DNA of 64,000 nucleotides from an alpha proteobacterium U9-1i. GTDB taxonomy: Bacteria > Pseudomonadota > Alphaproteobacteria > Caulobacterales > Aquidulcibacteraceae. Positions within the stretch are counted from its first letter, which is position 1. Every line of letters begins with the position of its first letter. Positions 53,043-62,447 of the stretch are shown here, in pieces. The DNA is taken from positions 310,001 through 374,000 of the forward strand of contig BBSY01000002.1 in NCBI GenBank assembly GCA_000974665.1, given 5' to 3'. Position numbers and translations under genes: made by a program. Below the pieces are notes generated by a model that did no database searches, had not been told where the DNA came from, and saw only the letters and a program-made list of their open reading frames with translations.

Positions 53043-54455
53043 ATGTTGCGCGTAGCCCTTCTCCTCATTGTCGCCGTGGCCGCCATGTTGGCCTCGTGGC
53101 AGATCGTGACCACCGACCCTGGCACCGTGACGGTGGATTGGGGCGGCGTGCAGGTCGATACCAGCGGCCTGTTTGCGATGCTGCTTCTTGTGGCGCTGCT
53201 TGCGGTGGCGCTGCCGCTTCTGCGCCTGGTCATGTTCCTCATCGATGCGCCCGGACGCATCGGCAAAGCCAGTCAACGCCAACGCGTGCGTCGCGGACAA
53301 GAAGCTTTAGCGCTCGGCCTCATCGCCGCTGAAGCAGGCGAATTCGATGCCGCGCGCCGTCACGCCGATAAGGCAGAGGATCTGATTGACGAGCCGCGCT
53401 TGGCATTGCTGCTGCAAGCGCGTGCGGCCGAGGTGTCGGGCGACACCGCCGGCGCCGAGCGCGCTTATGCCGGTATGCTGCAGAACGAAGACACCGAAGT
53501 GCTAGGCCGCAAGGGATTGATGAACGCGGCGCTGAAGCGCGGTGATCGTATCGCCGCGCGTACACACGCTGAAGCCGCGCTCAAAGCGTCGAAGACGGCG
53601 CAATGGCCGTTTCAATACGCCTTCGATCTCGCCGTGCAGGCGGGCGATTGGGACACCGCCATCGACACGCTCGACGCAGGCGACAAGCGCAAATTCATCG
53701 ATGACAAAATCGCCAAGCGCCGTCGCGCCGTTCTGCTCGCCGCATCCGCGCAGAAGGCCGAGCGTGAGCGTCGTCCGGACAAAGCCGCCGACATGGCGCA
53801 AAAGGCGTTCCGCATGGCGCCTGCATTCGCGCCAGCCGCCGCGTTGAGCGCGCGCCTCCTCGTGGCCGAGGACAAAACCGAACGCGCAGCCGCCATCCTC
53901 GAAGAAGCTTGGGAGAACGGCCCGCATCCGGCATTGGCGCACGCCTATCGCGATCTCGTGCCCGGAGAGAGCCGGGAAGCGCGCGCGGGCCGCATGATGA
54001 CCCTCGTCGAAAAGCGCCGCGATCATCGTGAGAGCCGCATCGTGCAAGCCGAACTCGCCATCGACAAGGGCGACTGGAACGGAGCGCAAGCGTCGCTTGA
54101 AGACGCGTATCGCGAAAACCCCTCCTCACGCATCGCCATCCTCTACGCGCAAGTCGCGCGCGGGCGCGGCGACGAGAACGCGGCGCGCACATGGCTCGCG
54201 CAGGCCGCAACCGCGCCCCGCGAAGCCGATTGGTCCGATCTCGATCCCGAAGGCCCGGCGTTCCTGTATGACGACAGCGATTGGGCGCGCCTGGTCTACG
54301 TGTTTGGCGATATGGGCCAGCTGATCCATCCGCGCATGGAGCGTGGCAACCAAGACGCCTTGGGCTCCGTGCTGACACTGCCAGCGGCGGCGCTGTCGCC
54401 GCCGCAGCGCCGCGAAACCGCCCCGGAAACCGTCGAAGTCGCGGACGTGCGTTAG
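53043..54455 (+). CDS. HemY-like TPR membrane protein
   Basis: A 470-residue protein with two N-terminal helices (LRVALLLIVAVAAMLASWQI and LFAMLLLVALLAVALPLLRLVMFLI) and a long TPR-like helical domain (from about 80), including HADKAEDLIDEPRLALLLQARAAEVSGD and AQKAFRMAPAFAPAAALSARLLVAEDK. It belongs to the HemY family that neighbours heme genes but is not itself a proven oxidase. ATG 53043 lies six bases after the Mic60 stop. A tRNA promoter follows. Confidence 0.88.
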   Translation: MLRVALLLIVAVAAMLASWQIVTTDPGTVTVDWGGVQVDTSGLFAMLLLVALLAVALPLLRLVMFLIDAPGRIGKASQRQRVRRGQEALALGLIAAEAGEFDAARRHADKAEDLIDEPRLALLLQARAAEVSGDTAGAERAYAGMLQNEDTEVLGRKGLMNAALKRGDRIAARTHAEAALKASKTAQWPFQYAFDLAVQAGDWDTAIDTLDAGDKRKFIDDKIAKRRRAVLLAASAQKAERERRPDKAADMAQKAFRMAPAFAPAAALSARLLVAEDKTERAAAILEEAWENGPHPALAHAYRDLVPGESREARAGRMMTLVEKRRDHRESRIVQAELAIDKGDWNGAQASLEDAYRENPSSRIAILYAQVARGRGDENAARTWLAQAATAPREADWSDLDPEGPAFLYDDSDWARLVYVFGDMGQLIHPRMERGNQDALGSVLTLPAAALSPPQRRETAPETVEVADVR

Positions 54456-54480
54456 GTCTAGGGCCGGGCCGTCGCCGGCC

Positions 54481-54509
54481 TTGCCCTCCCCGCCCGAGGC
54501 GCGTATTGA
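54481..54509 (+). promoter_or_regulatory. Promoter of tRNA-Thr
   Basis: TTGCCC (54481-54486), 17-base spacer, TATTGA (54504-54509); the tRNA begins 18 bases later. Confidence 0.6.
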
Positions 54510-54527
54510 ACCCGCCTCCAACGGAGA

Positions 54528-54603
54528 GCCGCCTTAGCTCAGCTGGTAGAGCACCGCATTCGTAATGCGGGGGTCACGTGTTCGAGTCACGTAGGCGGCA
54601 CCA
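54528..54603 (+). tRNA. tRNA-Thr (anticodon CGT)
   Basis: A complete 76-base cloverleaf with encoded CCA. Acceptor GCCGCCT pairs with AGGCGGC, D arm TAGCTCAGCTGGTAGAGC, anticodon stem CCGCA/TGCGG with loop TTCGTAA (anticodon CGT), and T arm GTTCGAGTC. It reads ACG codons. Confidence 0.97.
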
Positions 54604-54707
54604 CCACCTTGTTTTCGAGCATTTCGCAGAAGCGTCCTTATGCGCGATCTCGACATCGGCGTTGCTTGCCTCAACCGCGCGCACGACAAGCGCCGCCCGC
54701 GCCAGCA

Positions 54708-54971
54708 TTACGCCTTCCCGGCCGTGTCGCGCGTGCGCGTGTCCAGTGGCAGCGACGCCTTAGCTTCCAAAATATCAGCAAGCCCCACCCTGGCGTTCGG
54801 ACCGGTCATACCCTCTTCCGAAGCAACCAATCTGATGCGCACATCATCCTCCCATTGATCCAGAAGCTTGCACCTCTCTTCAATGGAAAGTGATTGATCC
54901 TCGGCAAGCTGCCTGAGCGTATCATACATGCTGGCCGGATTGGGCGTTGGACTGCTCAGATCGTCGTTCAT
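54708..54971 (-). CDS. Conserved hypothetical protein, 87 residues
   Basis: A soluble acidic protein with the pattern LRQLAEDQSLSIEERCKLLDQWEDDVRIRLVASEEGM, similar to short alphaproteobacterial proteins that share the EEK/LLxxWExDxR motif. ATG 54971 follows AGAGGCAAAAGC; an ORF extending to 55388 is not supported. It is convergent with the tRNA-Thr gene and divergent from the E1-like gene. Function unknown. Confidence 0.7.
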   Translation of the reverse strand: MNDDLSSPTPNPASMYDTLRQLAEDQSLSIEERCKLLDQWEDDVRIRLVASEEGMTGPNARVGLADILEAKASLPLDTRTRDTAGKA

Positions 54972-55171
54972 GCTTTTGCCTCTGAAGGACAAAGCACGGG
55001 CCCGCCGTAGCGGTTCCATGAGACGAGGCATGCGGGCCACGCTGTAATTTCTTGGGGTCTTGATTCGGCATATTACCGCGCTTTGCCCAGCCGGATTATT
55101 TGCATAGATGGTGGGCGACGCGTCGATCCGGAGGTCTCTGGAATCGACTGCAGTGACATCGATGGACGTCC

Positions 55172-57544
55172 ATGGCTGAGACAATAGTCGCGACCAGCAA
55201 CACCCGCTCCGACCCCGCGACCATCGGGCGTTTGGACCAACTCGACGCGCGACTGCGCTGGCTTTCGGCCTGGATGATCCACAACGCCAACCAGCTACGC
55301 GAAAGCCGCGACGGCCTGAAGGTGGGCGGACACCAAGCGTCATGCGCGTCGATGACGACGTTGATGGCGACACTCTATTTCGGCGCATTGCGCCAAACCG
55401 ATCGCGTCGCCGTGAAGCCGCATGCGAGCCCAGTGCTCCATGCCATTGAGTATCTGTGCGGCCGTCAAAGCCTTGATCAGATGCAGCGTTTCCGCGCGTT
55501 GGGCGGCGTTCAATCGTACCCCTCGCGCACGAAGGATAAGATCGACGTCGATTTTTCCACTGGTTCAGTGGGTCTCGGTGTGGCGATCACGGCGTTCGCG
55601 TCGCTGACGCAAGACTATCTCACCGCGCATAATTGGCTCGACCCGTCGCGCCAAGGGCGGATGATCGCGCTTCTGGGTGACGCTGAACTTGACGAAGGCA
55701 ACATCTACGAAGCCCTGATCGAGGCGTACAAGCATGACATCCGCAACACGTGGTGGATCGTCGATTACAATCGCCAAAGTCTCGACGCGACGACGGCAGA
55801 CCGTATGTTCGACCGCTTCGAGGATATCTTCGAGACAGCAGGCTGGCGCGTCCTCACGCTAAAATACGGCAAGGCGCAACGCGAAGCTTTTCAAAGGCCC
55901 GGCGGCGAGGACTTGCGGAATTGGATCGATTCTTGCTCCAACGCCGAATACGCCGCACTCACCTATCAAGGCGGTGCGGCTTGGCGCACCAAACTCAACG
56001 TCGATCTCGGCGACAAAGCCCGTTCCCTTGTCGCCCAATATGACGACGACGCGTTAAGCGCGCTGATGACGGGCCTTGGCGGTCATTGCGCAGAAACACT
56101 TCTCGACGCATACGCACAAGCCGACGACGATCTTCCAACCTTGTTCACGGCTTACACGATCAAGGGCTATGGGCTGCCCTTCGCCGGCCACAAGGACAAT
56201 CATTCGGGTCAGCTCACCGCGACGCAAATGGAGGCTCTCCGCGAGAGCCTTAACATTGGCGCTGGCGATGAATGGGCGCCAATGGCTGGCTTGAGCCCAT
56301 CCGACGCTGAAGCGCTGAGCGCCTTCATCGCCGCCACACCGTTCGCGCAACCGCACCAGCGGCGCTTCTCCGCGCCCACAATCGCGGTTCCATCAGTCGA
56401 GTCGTTTCCAGTTCCGAAGGCCGAGGAGATTTCGACGCAGGCCGCGTTTGGGCGCATCCTCGTCGACCTTGTCAAAGCCGACCCGGCTTTCGCCAAGCGC
56501 ATCGTGACGACCTCGCCGGACGTCACCGTGTCCACCAATCTCGGCGGCTTTGTGAACCTGACCGGCCTCTTCCGGCGCCGCGACATGCCGGACGTTTTTC
56601 GCGCTGCGAAAATTCCTTCGATGCAGAAATGGAGCGGCAACGCCGCTGGGCAACACATTGAACTTGGCATAGCCGAGAACAACCTGTTCCTCGTGCTCGC
56701 CGCGCTTGGGCTTGCTGGCGATCTCTGGGGCGAGCGCCTTTTGCCGATCGGCACGCTCTACGATCCCTTCATCGCGCGCGGCCTCGATGCCCTCAATTAC
56801 GGCTGCTATCAGGACGCGCGTTTCATGGTCGTGGCGACACCTTCGGGTATCACGCTGGCGCCGGAAGGCGGCGCGCACCAATCGATCAGCACGCCGCTCA
56901 TCGGCATCGGTCAGCCCGGTCTCACCTATTTCGAGCCTGCTTACGCCGACGAACTCGCCGCCATCATGCGCTGGGGCTTTGAACACATGCAGGCGGAGAA
57001 AGGCGGCTCCGTCTATCTGCGTCTGTCCACGCGCCCGCTCGAGCAATTGCCGCGCACGCTCACCGCGCAGGATCGCGCCGACGTCGTCTCCGGCGCGTAT
57101 TGGCTGCGCCGCCCCGAAGGCTCAACGCCGCTGGCGATCGCCTATACCGGCGCAATCGCGCCTGAGGTTATGGGCGCTGTGAGCGAATTGATGGAAGCGT
57201 ATCCAGGCCTCGGCGTGCTCGCCGTGACATCGCCCGACCTGCTCTACAACGAATGGTGCGGCGCGCGGGAAGCGCGAGCGCGCGGCGACCAAAAGATCGC
57301 CCACGTTGAAACATTGCTTGCCGCGCTCTCGACCGATGCCGGGATCGTCAGCGTTATCGACGGCCACCCATTGTCGCTCAGCTGGCTTGGCGGCGTGCAG
57401 CGCAATCCGGTCCACCCCCTCGGCGTCCGCGCCTTCGGCCAATCGGGCGACATCCCCGATCTTTACGCGACACATCACCTGGACGCAGCATCAATCGTCC
57501 GCGCCGCCCACGATGCGGCCGGCTGGTCGCGGCCACGCCGTTAG
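55172..57544 (+). CDS. Thiamine-diphosphate enzyme of the AceE/transketolase type
   Basis: A 790-residue single-chain enzyme with the three transketolase-type domains. The ThDP-binding motif G169-D170 to N200 (GDAELDEGN then DYNRQSLDA) has the canonical spacing. HASPVLHAIEYLCGRQ resembles the AceE N-terminal region; EDE-type Pyr-domain segment IELGIAENNLFLVL and QDARFMVVATPSGITLAPEGGAHQS follow, then a C-terminal TK-C domain. It is smaller than AceE (about 890) and lacks neighbouring E2/E3 genes, so a keto-acid dehydrogenase E1 or a transketolase-like ligase is possible. Weak ribosome site. Its stop interlocks with the convergent gene. Confidence 0.8.
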   Translation: MAETIVATSNTRSDPATIGRLDQLDARLRWLSAWMIHNANQLRESRDGLKVGGHQASCASMTTLMATLYFGALRQTDRVAVKPHASPVLHAIEYLCGRQSLDQMQRFRALGGVQSYPSRTKDKIDVDFSTGSVGLGVAITAFASLTQDYLTAHNWLDPSRQGRMIALLGDAELDEGNIYEALIEAYKHDIRNTWWIVDYNRQSLDATTADRMFDRFEDIFETAGWRVLTLKYGKAQREAFQRPGGEDLRNWIDSCSNAEYAALTYQGGAAWRTKLNVDLGDKARSLVAQYDDDALSALMTGLGGHCAETLLDAYAQADDDLPTLFTAYTIKGYGLPFAGHKDNHSGQLTATQMEALRESLNIGAGDEWAPMAGLSPSDAEALSAFIAATPFAQPHQRRFSAPTIAVPSVESFPVPKAEEISTQAAFGRILVDLVKADPAFAKRIVTTSPDVTVSTNLGGFVNLTGLFRRRDMPDVFRAAKIPSMQKWSGNAAGQHIELGIAENNLFLVLAALGLAGDLWGERLLPIGTLYDPFIARGLDALNYGCYQDARFMVVATPSGITLAPEGGAHQSISTPLIGIGQPGLTYFEPAYADELAAIMRWGFEHMQAEKGGSVYLRLSTRPLEQLPRTLTAQDRADVVSGAYWLRRPEGSTPLAIAYTGAIAPEVMGAVSELMEAYPGLGVLAVTSPDLLYNEWCGAREARARGDQKIAHVETLLAALSTDAGIVSVIDGHPLSLSWLGGVQRNPVHPLGVRAFGQSGDIPDLYATHHLDAASIVRAAHDAAGWSRPRR

Positions 57545-58332
57545 ACCCAGCCTGGGTCGATGCAATTGTAGAACGCGACATAGATCAGCCGGCCGTTCTC
57601 ATGGCTGTCGCCGAAGCCCGGCCCGGCGTCGTGCCAGAGCCACGGGCGGAAGAGCACGAAACGATTGAAGCGCATTTCGACGTGGCGCACACGCTCCCAG
57701 CGCGTCGGATCCTTGGCGTTGGGCCCAAGCATATCTTGCCTGAGCTGATCCCAACTCATTGGCAGCTGTTCCTTCTCGCCGGGAAACACCGGCGCCCGAA
57801 TGGTCCGCGTGGCTCTATGACGGAAGAAATCGGTGCCGCCCTGGCAGTGCTCGGGGAGCGACAAATAGAGGATGCTCGACCAGTGACAGGTGTCGATGTG
57901 CACGCCGCCGCCGCCTTGCTCGTTGGCGAGACATAGGCGGAACGAACCGTGCGAGGTGTTGGGCGCAGGCACCAGCGTTTGGCCGCCCGTGAGCTTCGAC
58001 ACAATTTGATCCAGCGCCCGCAGTTCATAGGTCTGCGACGAATTGCGCCCCGGATACGGGGAATTTTGCGTGCGCGGAAACACGGCCTCGAGCCCGCGCT
58101 GCCGCATCTCGTGCGGCTTGCTCAGGAAGTCGTCGATAATGATGATCGACTCCGAGTCGTCGCCGTCCATATTCCAGCTCTCCGCTGCGGGCGCGGAGCC
58201 GCCGGCAGAAGTTATCGCACCGTCGGCGCTCGGCCATGCGGCTTCAAACAACTTGGGACGAACGCCCGCCTTTTCGAGACGCATCGACCAGAATGAGCGG
58301 CGAACGACCGGCGCCCTCCAATTCACCGACAA
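57541..58332 (-). CDS. DUF6445-like putative 2-oxoglutarate/Fe(II) oxygenase
   Basis: A 263-residue protein with a double-stranded beta-helix pattern and candidate facial-triad ligands His145-x-Asp147 (VHIDTCHWSSILYLS) and His234 (FRPWLWHDAG), with Arg248 in NGRLIYVAFYN as co-substrate anchor. SPYPGRNS (91-98) and GGTDFFRH fit the DUF6445 family, whose chemistry is not established. Start ATG 58332 is uncertain; the conserved part begins near residue 60 (SIIIIDDFLS). It is divergent from the alpha-hydroxy-acid dehydrogenase gene by 67 bases and convergent with the E1-like gene. Confidence 0.68.
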   Translation of the reverse strand: MSVNWRAPVVRRSFWSMRLEKAGVRPKLFEAAWPSADGAITSAGGSAPAAESWNMDGDDSESIIIIDDFLSKPHEMRQRGLEAVFPRTQNSPYPGRNSSQTYELRALDQIVSKLTGGQTLVPAPNTSHGSFRLCLANEQGGGGVHIDTCHWSSILYLSLPEHCQGGTDFFRHRATRTIRAPVFPGEKEQLPMSWDQLRQDMLGPNAKDPTRWERVRHVEMRFNRFVLFRPWLWHDAGPGFGDSHENGRLIYVAFYNCIDPGWV

Positions 58333-58399
58333 CCGCCGGCGGCTTCAGAACGCCTCGGCCATGCTGGAAACAAACATTGTTTGTCTGTAAGGCGACATT

Positions 58400-59539
58400 A
58401 TGGACCTGGCGCGAACGCGCAACATTGCCGACCTCCGACGTGTAGCCCGGCGCCGGCTGCCGCGGATGGTATTCGACTACATAGATGGCGGCGCCGATGA
58501 TGAGGTGACGCTGGCGCGCAGCATCGCCGCCTTCCAGGATATCGAGCTGGCCTGGGACGCCCTGGTCGACGTCGCGGCAATCGATACCGCGACGAGCATC
58601 ATGGGTCAGGCCATGCACCTACCCTTCTTCATCAGCCCTACGGCAGCCTCGAGGCTGTTTCATCCACGCGGCGGTGAGATCGCCGTGGCGCGCGCAGCGG
58701 AACGGGCGGGCATCGTCTACGCAACTTCCAGCATCGCCTCCACGACGATGGAGGATATCGCCGCCGCTACGGGTGGGCCGCGCTGGTTTCAGGTCTATGT
58801 CTGGAAGGATCGCGGTCTCGTCGCCGAAACGCTTGAACGCGCTAAGGCCGCCGGTTTCACAGGCGTGGTGCTCACTGTTGACGTCCCCGTCGCGGGCAAT
58901 CGCGAGCGCGATCCGGCCAACCGCTTCACTATCCCACCGGAAGTGAATTGGCGCACCGCGACGCAGACGCTGGCGCGTCCGAGTTACCTTTGGGATGTGC
59001 TGACAACGCCCCCGATAGGCCCGGCAAACTTCATGCATCTGGCCGTCGAGGGCGGCGTGATCGAATTGATCAACCAGCAGTTTGATCGTGCCGTGACATG
59101 GCGCGACGCCGAATGGCTGCGCCAAATCTGGGGCGGAAAGTTTGCGGTGAAAGGCATCTCAACGCCGGCGGACGCGCGGCGTTGCGTCGAGATCGGCGCC
59201 AACGCTGTGTGGGTGTCCAACCACGGCGGCCGCCAGCTGGATACAGCGCCCGCCACCATCGACACGCTGCCGGCGATTGCCGACGCGGTGCGCGGCGACG
59301 CGGAGATTATACTCGATGGCGGCGTTCGACGCGGCAGCGATATCGTCAAAGCGCTGGCGCTCGGGGCCAACGCAGTCGCCATCGGTCGTGCGTATCTGTG
59401 GGGTCTCGCGGCTGGCGGGGAAGCGGGCGTCTCCCGCGCGCTCGAAATCTTGGAGACTGAACTCAGGCGCACGATGGCCTTGCTTGGCCGTCCGCGCATC
59501 GCCGATCTAAACCGCGACATCGTTTTTCGGCGGGCCTAG
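58400..59539 (+). CDS. FMN-dependent alpha-hydroxy-acid dehydrogenase (L-lactate type)
   Basis: A 379-residue FMN enzyme oxidising L-lactate or another L-2-hydroxy acid. It has the N-terminal RNIADLRRVARRRLPRMVFDYIDGGADDE, ATSSIASTTMEDIA (Tyr and FMN contacts), KGISTPADARRCVEIGANA, catalytic His275 and Arg278 in SNHGGRQLD, and the phosphate-binding DGGVRRGSDIVKALALGANAV. Residues fit LldD-like enzymes but glycolate or mandelate relatives are close. Its stop interlocks CTAG with the convergent gene. Confidence 0.9.
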   Translation: MDLARTRNIADLRRVARRRLPRMVFDYIDGGADDEVTLARSIAAFQDIELAWDALVDVAAIDTATSIMGQAMHLPFFISPTAASRLFHPRGGEIAVARAAERAGIVYATSSIASTTMEDIAAATGGPRWFQVYVWKDRGLVAETLERAKAAGFTGVVLTVDVPVAGNRERDPANRFTIPPEVNWRTATQTLARPSYLWDVLTTPPIGPANFMHLAVEGGVIELINQQFDRAVTWRDAEWLRQIWGGKFAVKGISTPADARRCVEIGANAVWVSNHGGRQLDTAPATIDTLPAIADAVRGDAEIILDGGVRRGSDIVKALALGANAVAIGRAYLWGLAAGGEAGVSRALEILETELRRTMALLGRPRIADLNRDIVFRRA

Positions 59540-60132
59540 TCCGGCCTCGGCACTGGCGGAAGCGCGCGGTCAGGTATGTCGTCGAGCGGTACGCCGCGCG
59601 GCATCGCCCGCAAAACCCACAGCCAGAACAGCGGCAGCATCGCCGACACAATGCCGAACTTGATCAAAGGCGCGTAGGACAAACCATCCAGCGGCGTCGG
59701 CACGGCCACCAAGACGTAAGCGACGCCGCACAGCCCGAACAGCGACAGCAACAACAAGAAGAAATAGCGCTTCGGCGTTTCTCCCATCAGCGCCATCGCC
59801 TTGGGGCTCTTCAGAGCCACCCGCGCCAACGCCGCGCGCACGAACGGCGTGTAGGTATCGGAACGGTCCTCAAATTGGCCGGGCCCAAGGTAATGTGCGT
59901 TGTCGATCAAGATCGTGACCTTGTCGCGCGGCTTCAACGCAAACAAATACCGAAACGGCTTGCTCGCGGTGGGCTCATGATAGAGCCGCACACTGACGAT
60001 CTCGCTCCATTTCGTACGCCGCACGTTGCCGGAATCGCCGCGCGTCACCAATGCGTCGTCCTCCACACGCCATTCGCGCTCGCCGCGTGACACGCGGTTG
60101 GCCCTGCGGCGGTAGATGACGGGTTCGCCCAT
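59536..60132 (-). CDS. Hypothetical membrane protein with N-terminal PH-like domain
   Basis: A 198-residue protein. The N-terminal half is soluble and beta-rich (WRVEDDALVTRGDSGNVRRTKWSEIVSVRLYHEP), like a bacterial PH domain; two hydrophobic helices follow (FFLLLLLSLFGLCGVAYVLVA and FGIVSAMLPLFWLWVLRA) and a short Pro-rich tail. Family not recognised. Confidence 0.72.
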   Translation of the reverse strand: MGEPVIYRRRANRVSRGEREWRVEDDALVTRGDSGNVRRTKWSEIVSVRLYHEPTASKPFRYLFALKPRDKVTILIDNAHYLGPGQFEDRSDTYTPFVRAALARVALKSPKAMALMGETPKRYFFLLLLSLFGLCGVAYVLVAVPTPLDGLSYAPLIKFGIVSAMLPLFWLWVLRAMPRGVPLDDIPDRALPPVPRPD

Positions 60133-60192
60133 GCCTCGAAGCTAAGCACCGGCGCGCCAGGAAGCGAGTGGCCTTCGCTCTTGAGGTGCAGT

Positions 60193-61503
60193 TTAGAGCC
60201 GGATCACGCCTGCGGCGACGGTCTGGTTGGTGGCGCCGTCCATGAGAACAAACCCACCGGCGCCACGAAACGCCGCGTAGTCATCGTTGAGCACAGCATC
60301 TTTGGTCTGCAGCTCCACCCGGGCGATATCGTTGGCGCTCACGCCCGCCTCACTGGAACTTTCGGCGAAACCTTCCAGATCTCGCACGAACGACACTTCT
60401 CGGACGATCGCTTGCGTCGTGCGTGCGCCTTGTTTCAGCAGATACCGACGCCCGACCTGCAAAGGCGTTGTATCGAGCCAGCAGATTTCGGCCTGAAGGC
60501 GTGTCGTCGTCTCGACCGTATCGGCCGATTGCACCAACACATCTCCACGCGCCAGGTCGATCTCCCGATCCAGAACGATGGTGACGCTCGCACCGGTCGG
60601 CGCGCTGTCTGCGCTGCCTTGCGGTGTATGAAGCTCGCTTACCACGGCCACGGCATCGCCGCCCGCTGGGCGCAGCACGTCTCCCACGCGCAGCGCGCCC
60701 GATTCAATGCGCCCCGCATAACCACGAAACGGGCGCGCAGCGTCTCCGCGGGCGCGCAACACACGCTGCACCGGAAATCTCAACGCCGCCTGTGCCGCAC
60801 GCGTCGGTATCGCCGCTTCAAGCGCTTGCAGCAGAGTTGGACCGCGCCACCAGGCGAGGTTGTCGCTTGGCGTAGACACATTATCACCAGGCTTGGCGGC
60901 GATCGGCAGGATCAGAGGACGCGCGAGGTTGATGCGCACCGCCCAATCTTCAAACGCCTCGGCGATGCCGTCGAATACGGCTTCGTCATAGTTCACGAGA
61001 TCAAGCTTGTTCACGGCGACGATGACGTCGAGCCCCATAAGAGCGGCGATCGCAGCGTGACGGCGGGTTTGACGCGGCAGAGCGCCGCGATGCGCCCGCG
61101 TAGCGTCCACCAGGATCACCGCCAGCTCCGCCTGCGACGCAGCGGTGACCATGTTGCGCGTATATTGTTCGTGACCCGGCGCGTCGGCGATAATGAACGA
61201 GCGGCGAGGCGTCGCGAAATAGCGATAGGCGACGTCGATGGTGATGCCCTGCTCGCGCTCGGCCTCAAGCCCATCCGTCACCAGCGCCAGATCGATTTCG
61301 CCCGGTGCGGCGCGCGCGTGCTTGGCGCGGGCGATGGCGCTCACCTGGTCACGCAGCAACGCTTCGCCGTCGAACAGCAGGCGCCCGATCAGCGTCGACT
61401 TGCCATCGTCCACATTGCCGGCAGTGGTGAAACGCAGCACTGGCTTGTCGGATGGTTGTGTGGCCACGCGCGACGCCCGGCGATCCATGCTCACAACCGT
61501 CAT
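60193..61503 (-). CDS. cysN: Sulfate adenylyltransferase subunit 1 (GTPase)
   Basis: GTP-driven regulatory subunit that promotes formation of adenosine 5'-phosphosulfate. The 436-residue protein has GNVDDGKST (29-37), DAPGHEQYT (G3), NKLDLV (G4) and the EF-Tu-like beta domains. ATG 61503 overlaps the cysD stop by one base (TGATG); an upstream ATG at 61656 lies inside cysD and is rejected. It lacks a CysC (APS kinase) fusion at the C-terminus. Confidence 0.95.
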   Translation of the reverse strand: MTVVSMDRRASRVATQPSDKPVLRFTTAGNVDDGKSTLIGRLLFDGEALLRDQVSAIARAKHARAAPGEIDLALVTDGLEAEREQGITIDVAYRYFATPRRSFIIADAPGHEQYTRNMVTAASQAELAVILVDATRAHRGALPRQTRRHAAIAALMGLDVIVAVNKLDLVNYDEAVFDGIAEAFEDWAVRINLARPLILPIAAKPGDNVSTPSDNLAWWRGPTLLQALEAAIPTRAAQAALRFPVQRVLRARGDAARPFRGYAGRIESGALRVGDVLRPAGGDAVAVVSELHTPQGSADSAPTGASVTIVLDREIDLARGDVLVQSADTVETTTRLQAEICWLDTTPLQVGRRYLLKQGARTTQAIVREVSFVRDLEGFAESSSEAGVSANDIARVELQTKDAVLNDDYAAFRGAGGFVLMDGATNQTVAAGVIRL

Positions 61504-62447
61504 CAGAAATAGCCCTCGCGCTTTCGCGCTTCCATGGCCGCCTCGCTGGCTTGGTCGTCCAAGCGCGTGGCGCCGCGTTCCGAAACGTCGGCGAAAATGG
61601 TCTCGGTGATGATGTCCGTGGGAGTCTGCGCATCGCTCTCGACGGGGCACGTGCAAGTGATGTCGCCCACGGTGCGGAATCGCACCATGCGCCGCTCCAC
61701 CGTGTCGCCTTCCGCCGCTGGCGTGAGGTCGGTAACCGGCACAAACAGGCCGCGCTTGGCCACCACGTCGCGCTCGTGCGCGTAATAGAGACTCGGCAGC
61801 TCAATCTTCTCGCGGGCGATGTAGCGCCAAATATCGACTTCCGTCCAATTCGAAAGCGGAAACACACGCACGTGCTCGCCCGGCGACACGCGCGTGTTGT
61901 AAAGGCTCCAGAGCTCCGGACGCTGCGCACGCGGATTCCAGCCGCCGAATGCATCGCGCAGCGAAACGATGCGCTCCTTGGCGCGGGCCTTCTCCTCGTC
62001 GCGCCGTGCGCCTCCAAACAGTGCATCGAACTGCTGCGCTTCGATCGCCTCAAGCAAAGTCACCGATTGCGCCGAATTGCGTGACGCGGTCGGGCCCGCC
62101 ACACGCACCGTGCCCCGTGCTATAGAATCCTCGACCTTGCCGACGATCAGTTCCACGCCCAATTCGCGGACGCGCTTGTCGCGAAACGCGATCACCTCGG
62201 GAAAGTTGTGGCCCGTATCCACGTGCAACAACGGAAACGCCAGCGCCTCCGGCGTAAACGCCTTCACGGCAAGATGCAGCAGCACGGCAGAATCCTTGCC
62301 GCCGGAGAACAACAAAGCCGGGCGCGCACGCTCCGCCGCTACTTCGCGTAGAATGTGGATCGCGTCCGCTTCGAGCCAGTCGAGATGGCTTAAAGCCGCC
62401 GGCTCACGCGGAGCATCCACTACGGGCGCCAGAGTTGCGTAGGTCAT
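61503..62447 (-). CDS. cysD: Sulfate adenylyltransferase subunit 2
   Basis: Catalytic ATP-sulfurylase subunit forming APS from sulfate and ATP. The 314-residue protein has the PP-loop SGGKDSAVLLHL (48-59), LLHVDTGHNFPEVIAFRD, GGARRDEEKARAKERI, RFRTVGDITCTCPVES and the terminal KREGYF. ATG 62447 lies in an ATGA overlap with the cysH stop; ATG 62582 upstream is rejected as it lies in cysH. Confidence 0.96.
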   Translation of the reverse strand: MTYATLAPVVDAPREPAALSHLDWLEADAIHILREVAAERARPALLFSGGKDSAVLLHLAVKAFTPEALAFPLLHVDTGHNFPEVIAFRDKRVRELGVELIVGKVEDSIARGTVRVAGPTASRNSAQSVTLLEAIEAQQFDALFGGARRDEEKARAKERIVSLRDAFGGWNPRAQRPELWSLYNTRVSPGEHVRVFPLSNWTEVDIWRYIAREKIELPSLYYAHERDVVAKRGLFVPVTDLTPAAEGDTVERRMVRFRTVGDITCTCPVESDAQTPTDIITETIFADVSERGATRLDDQASEAAMEARKREGYF

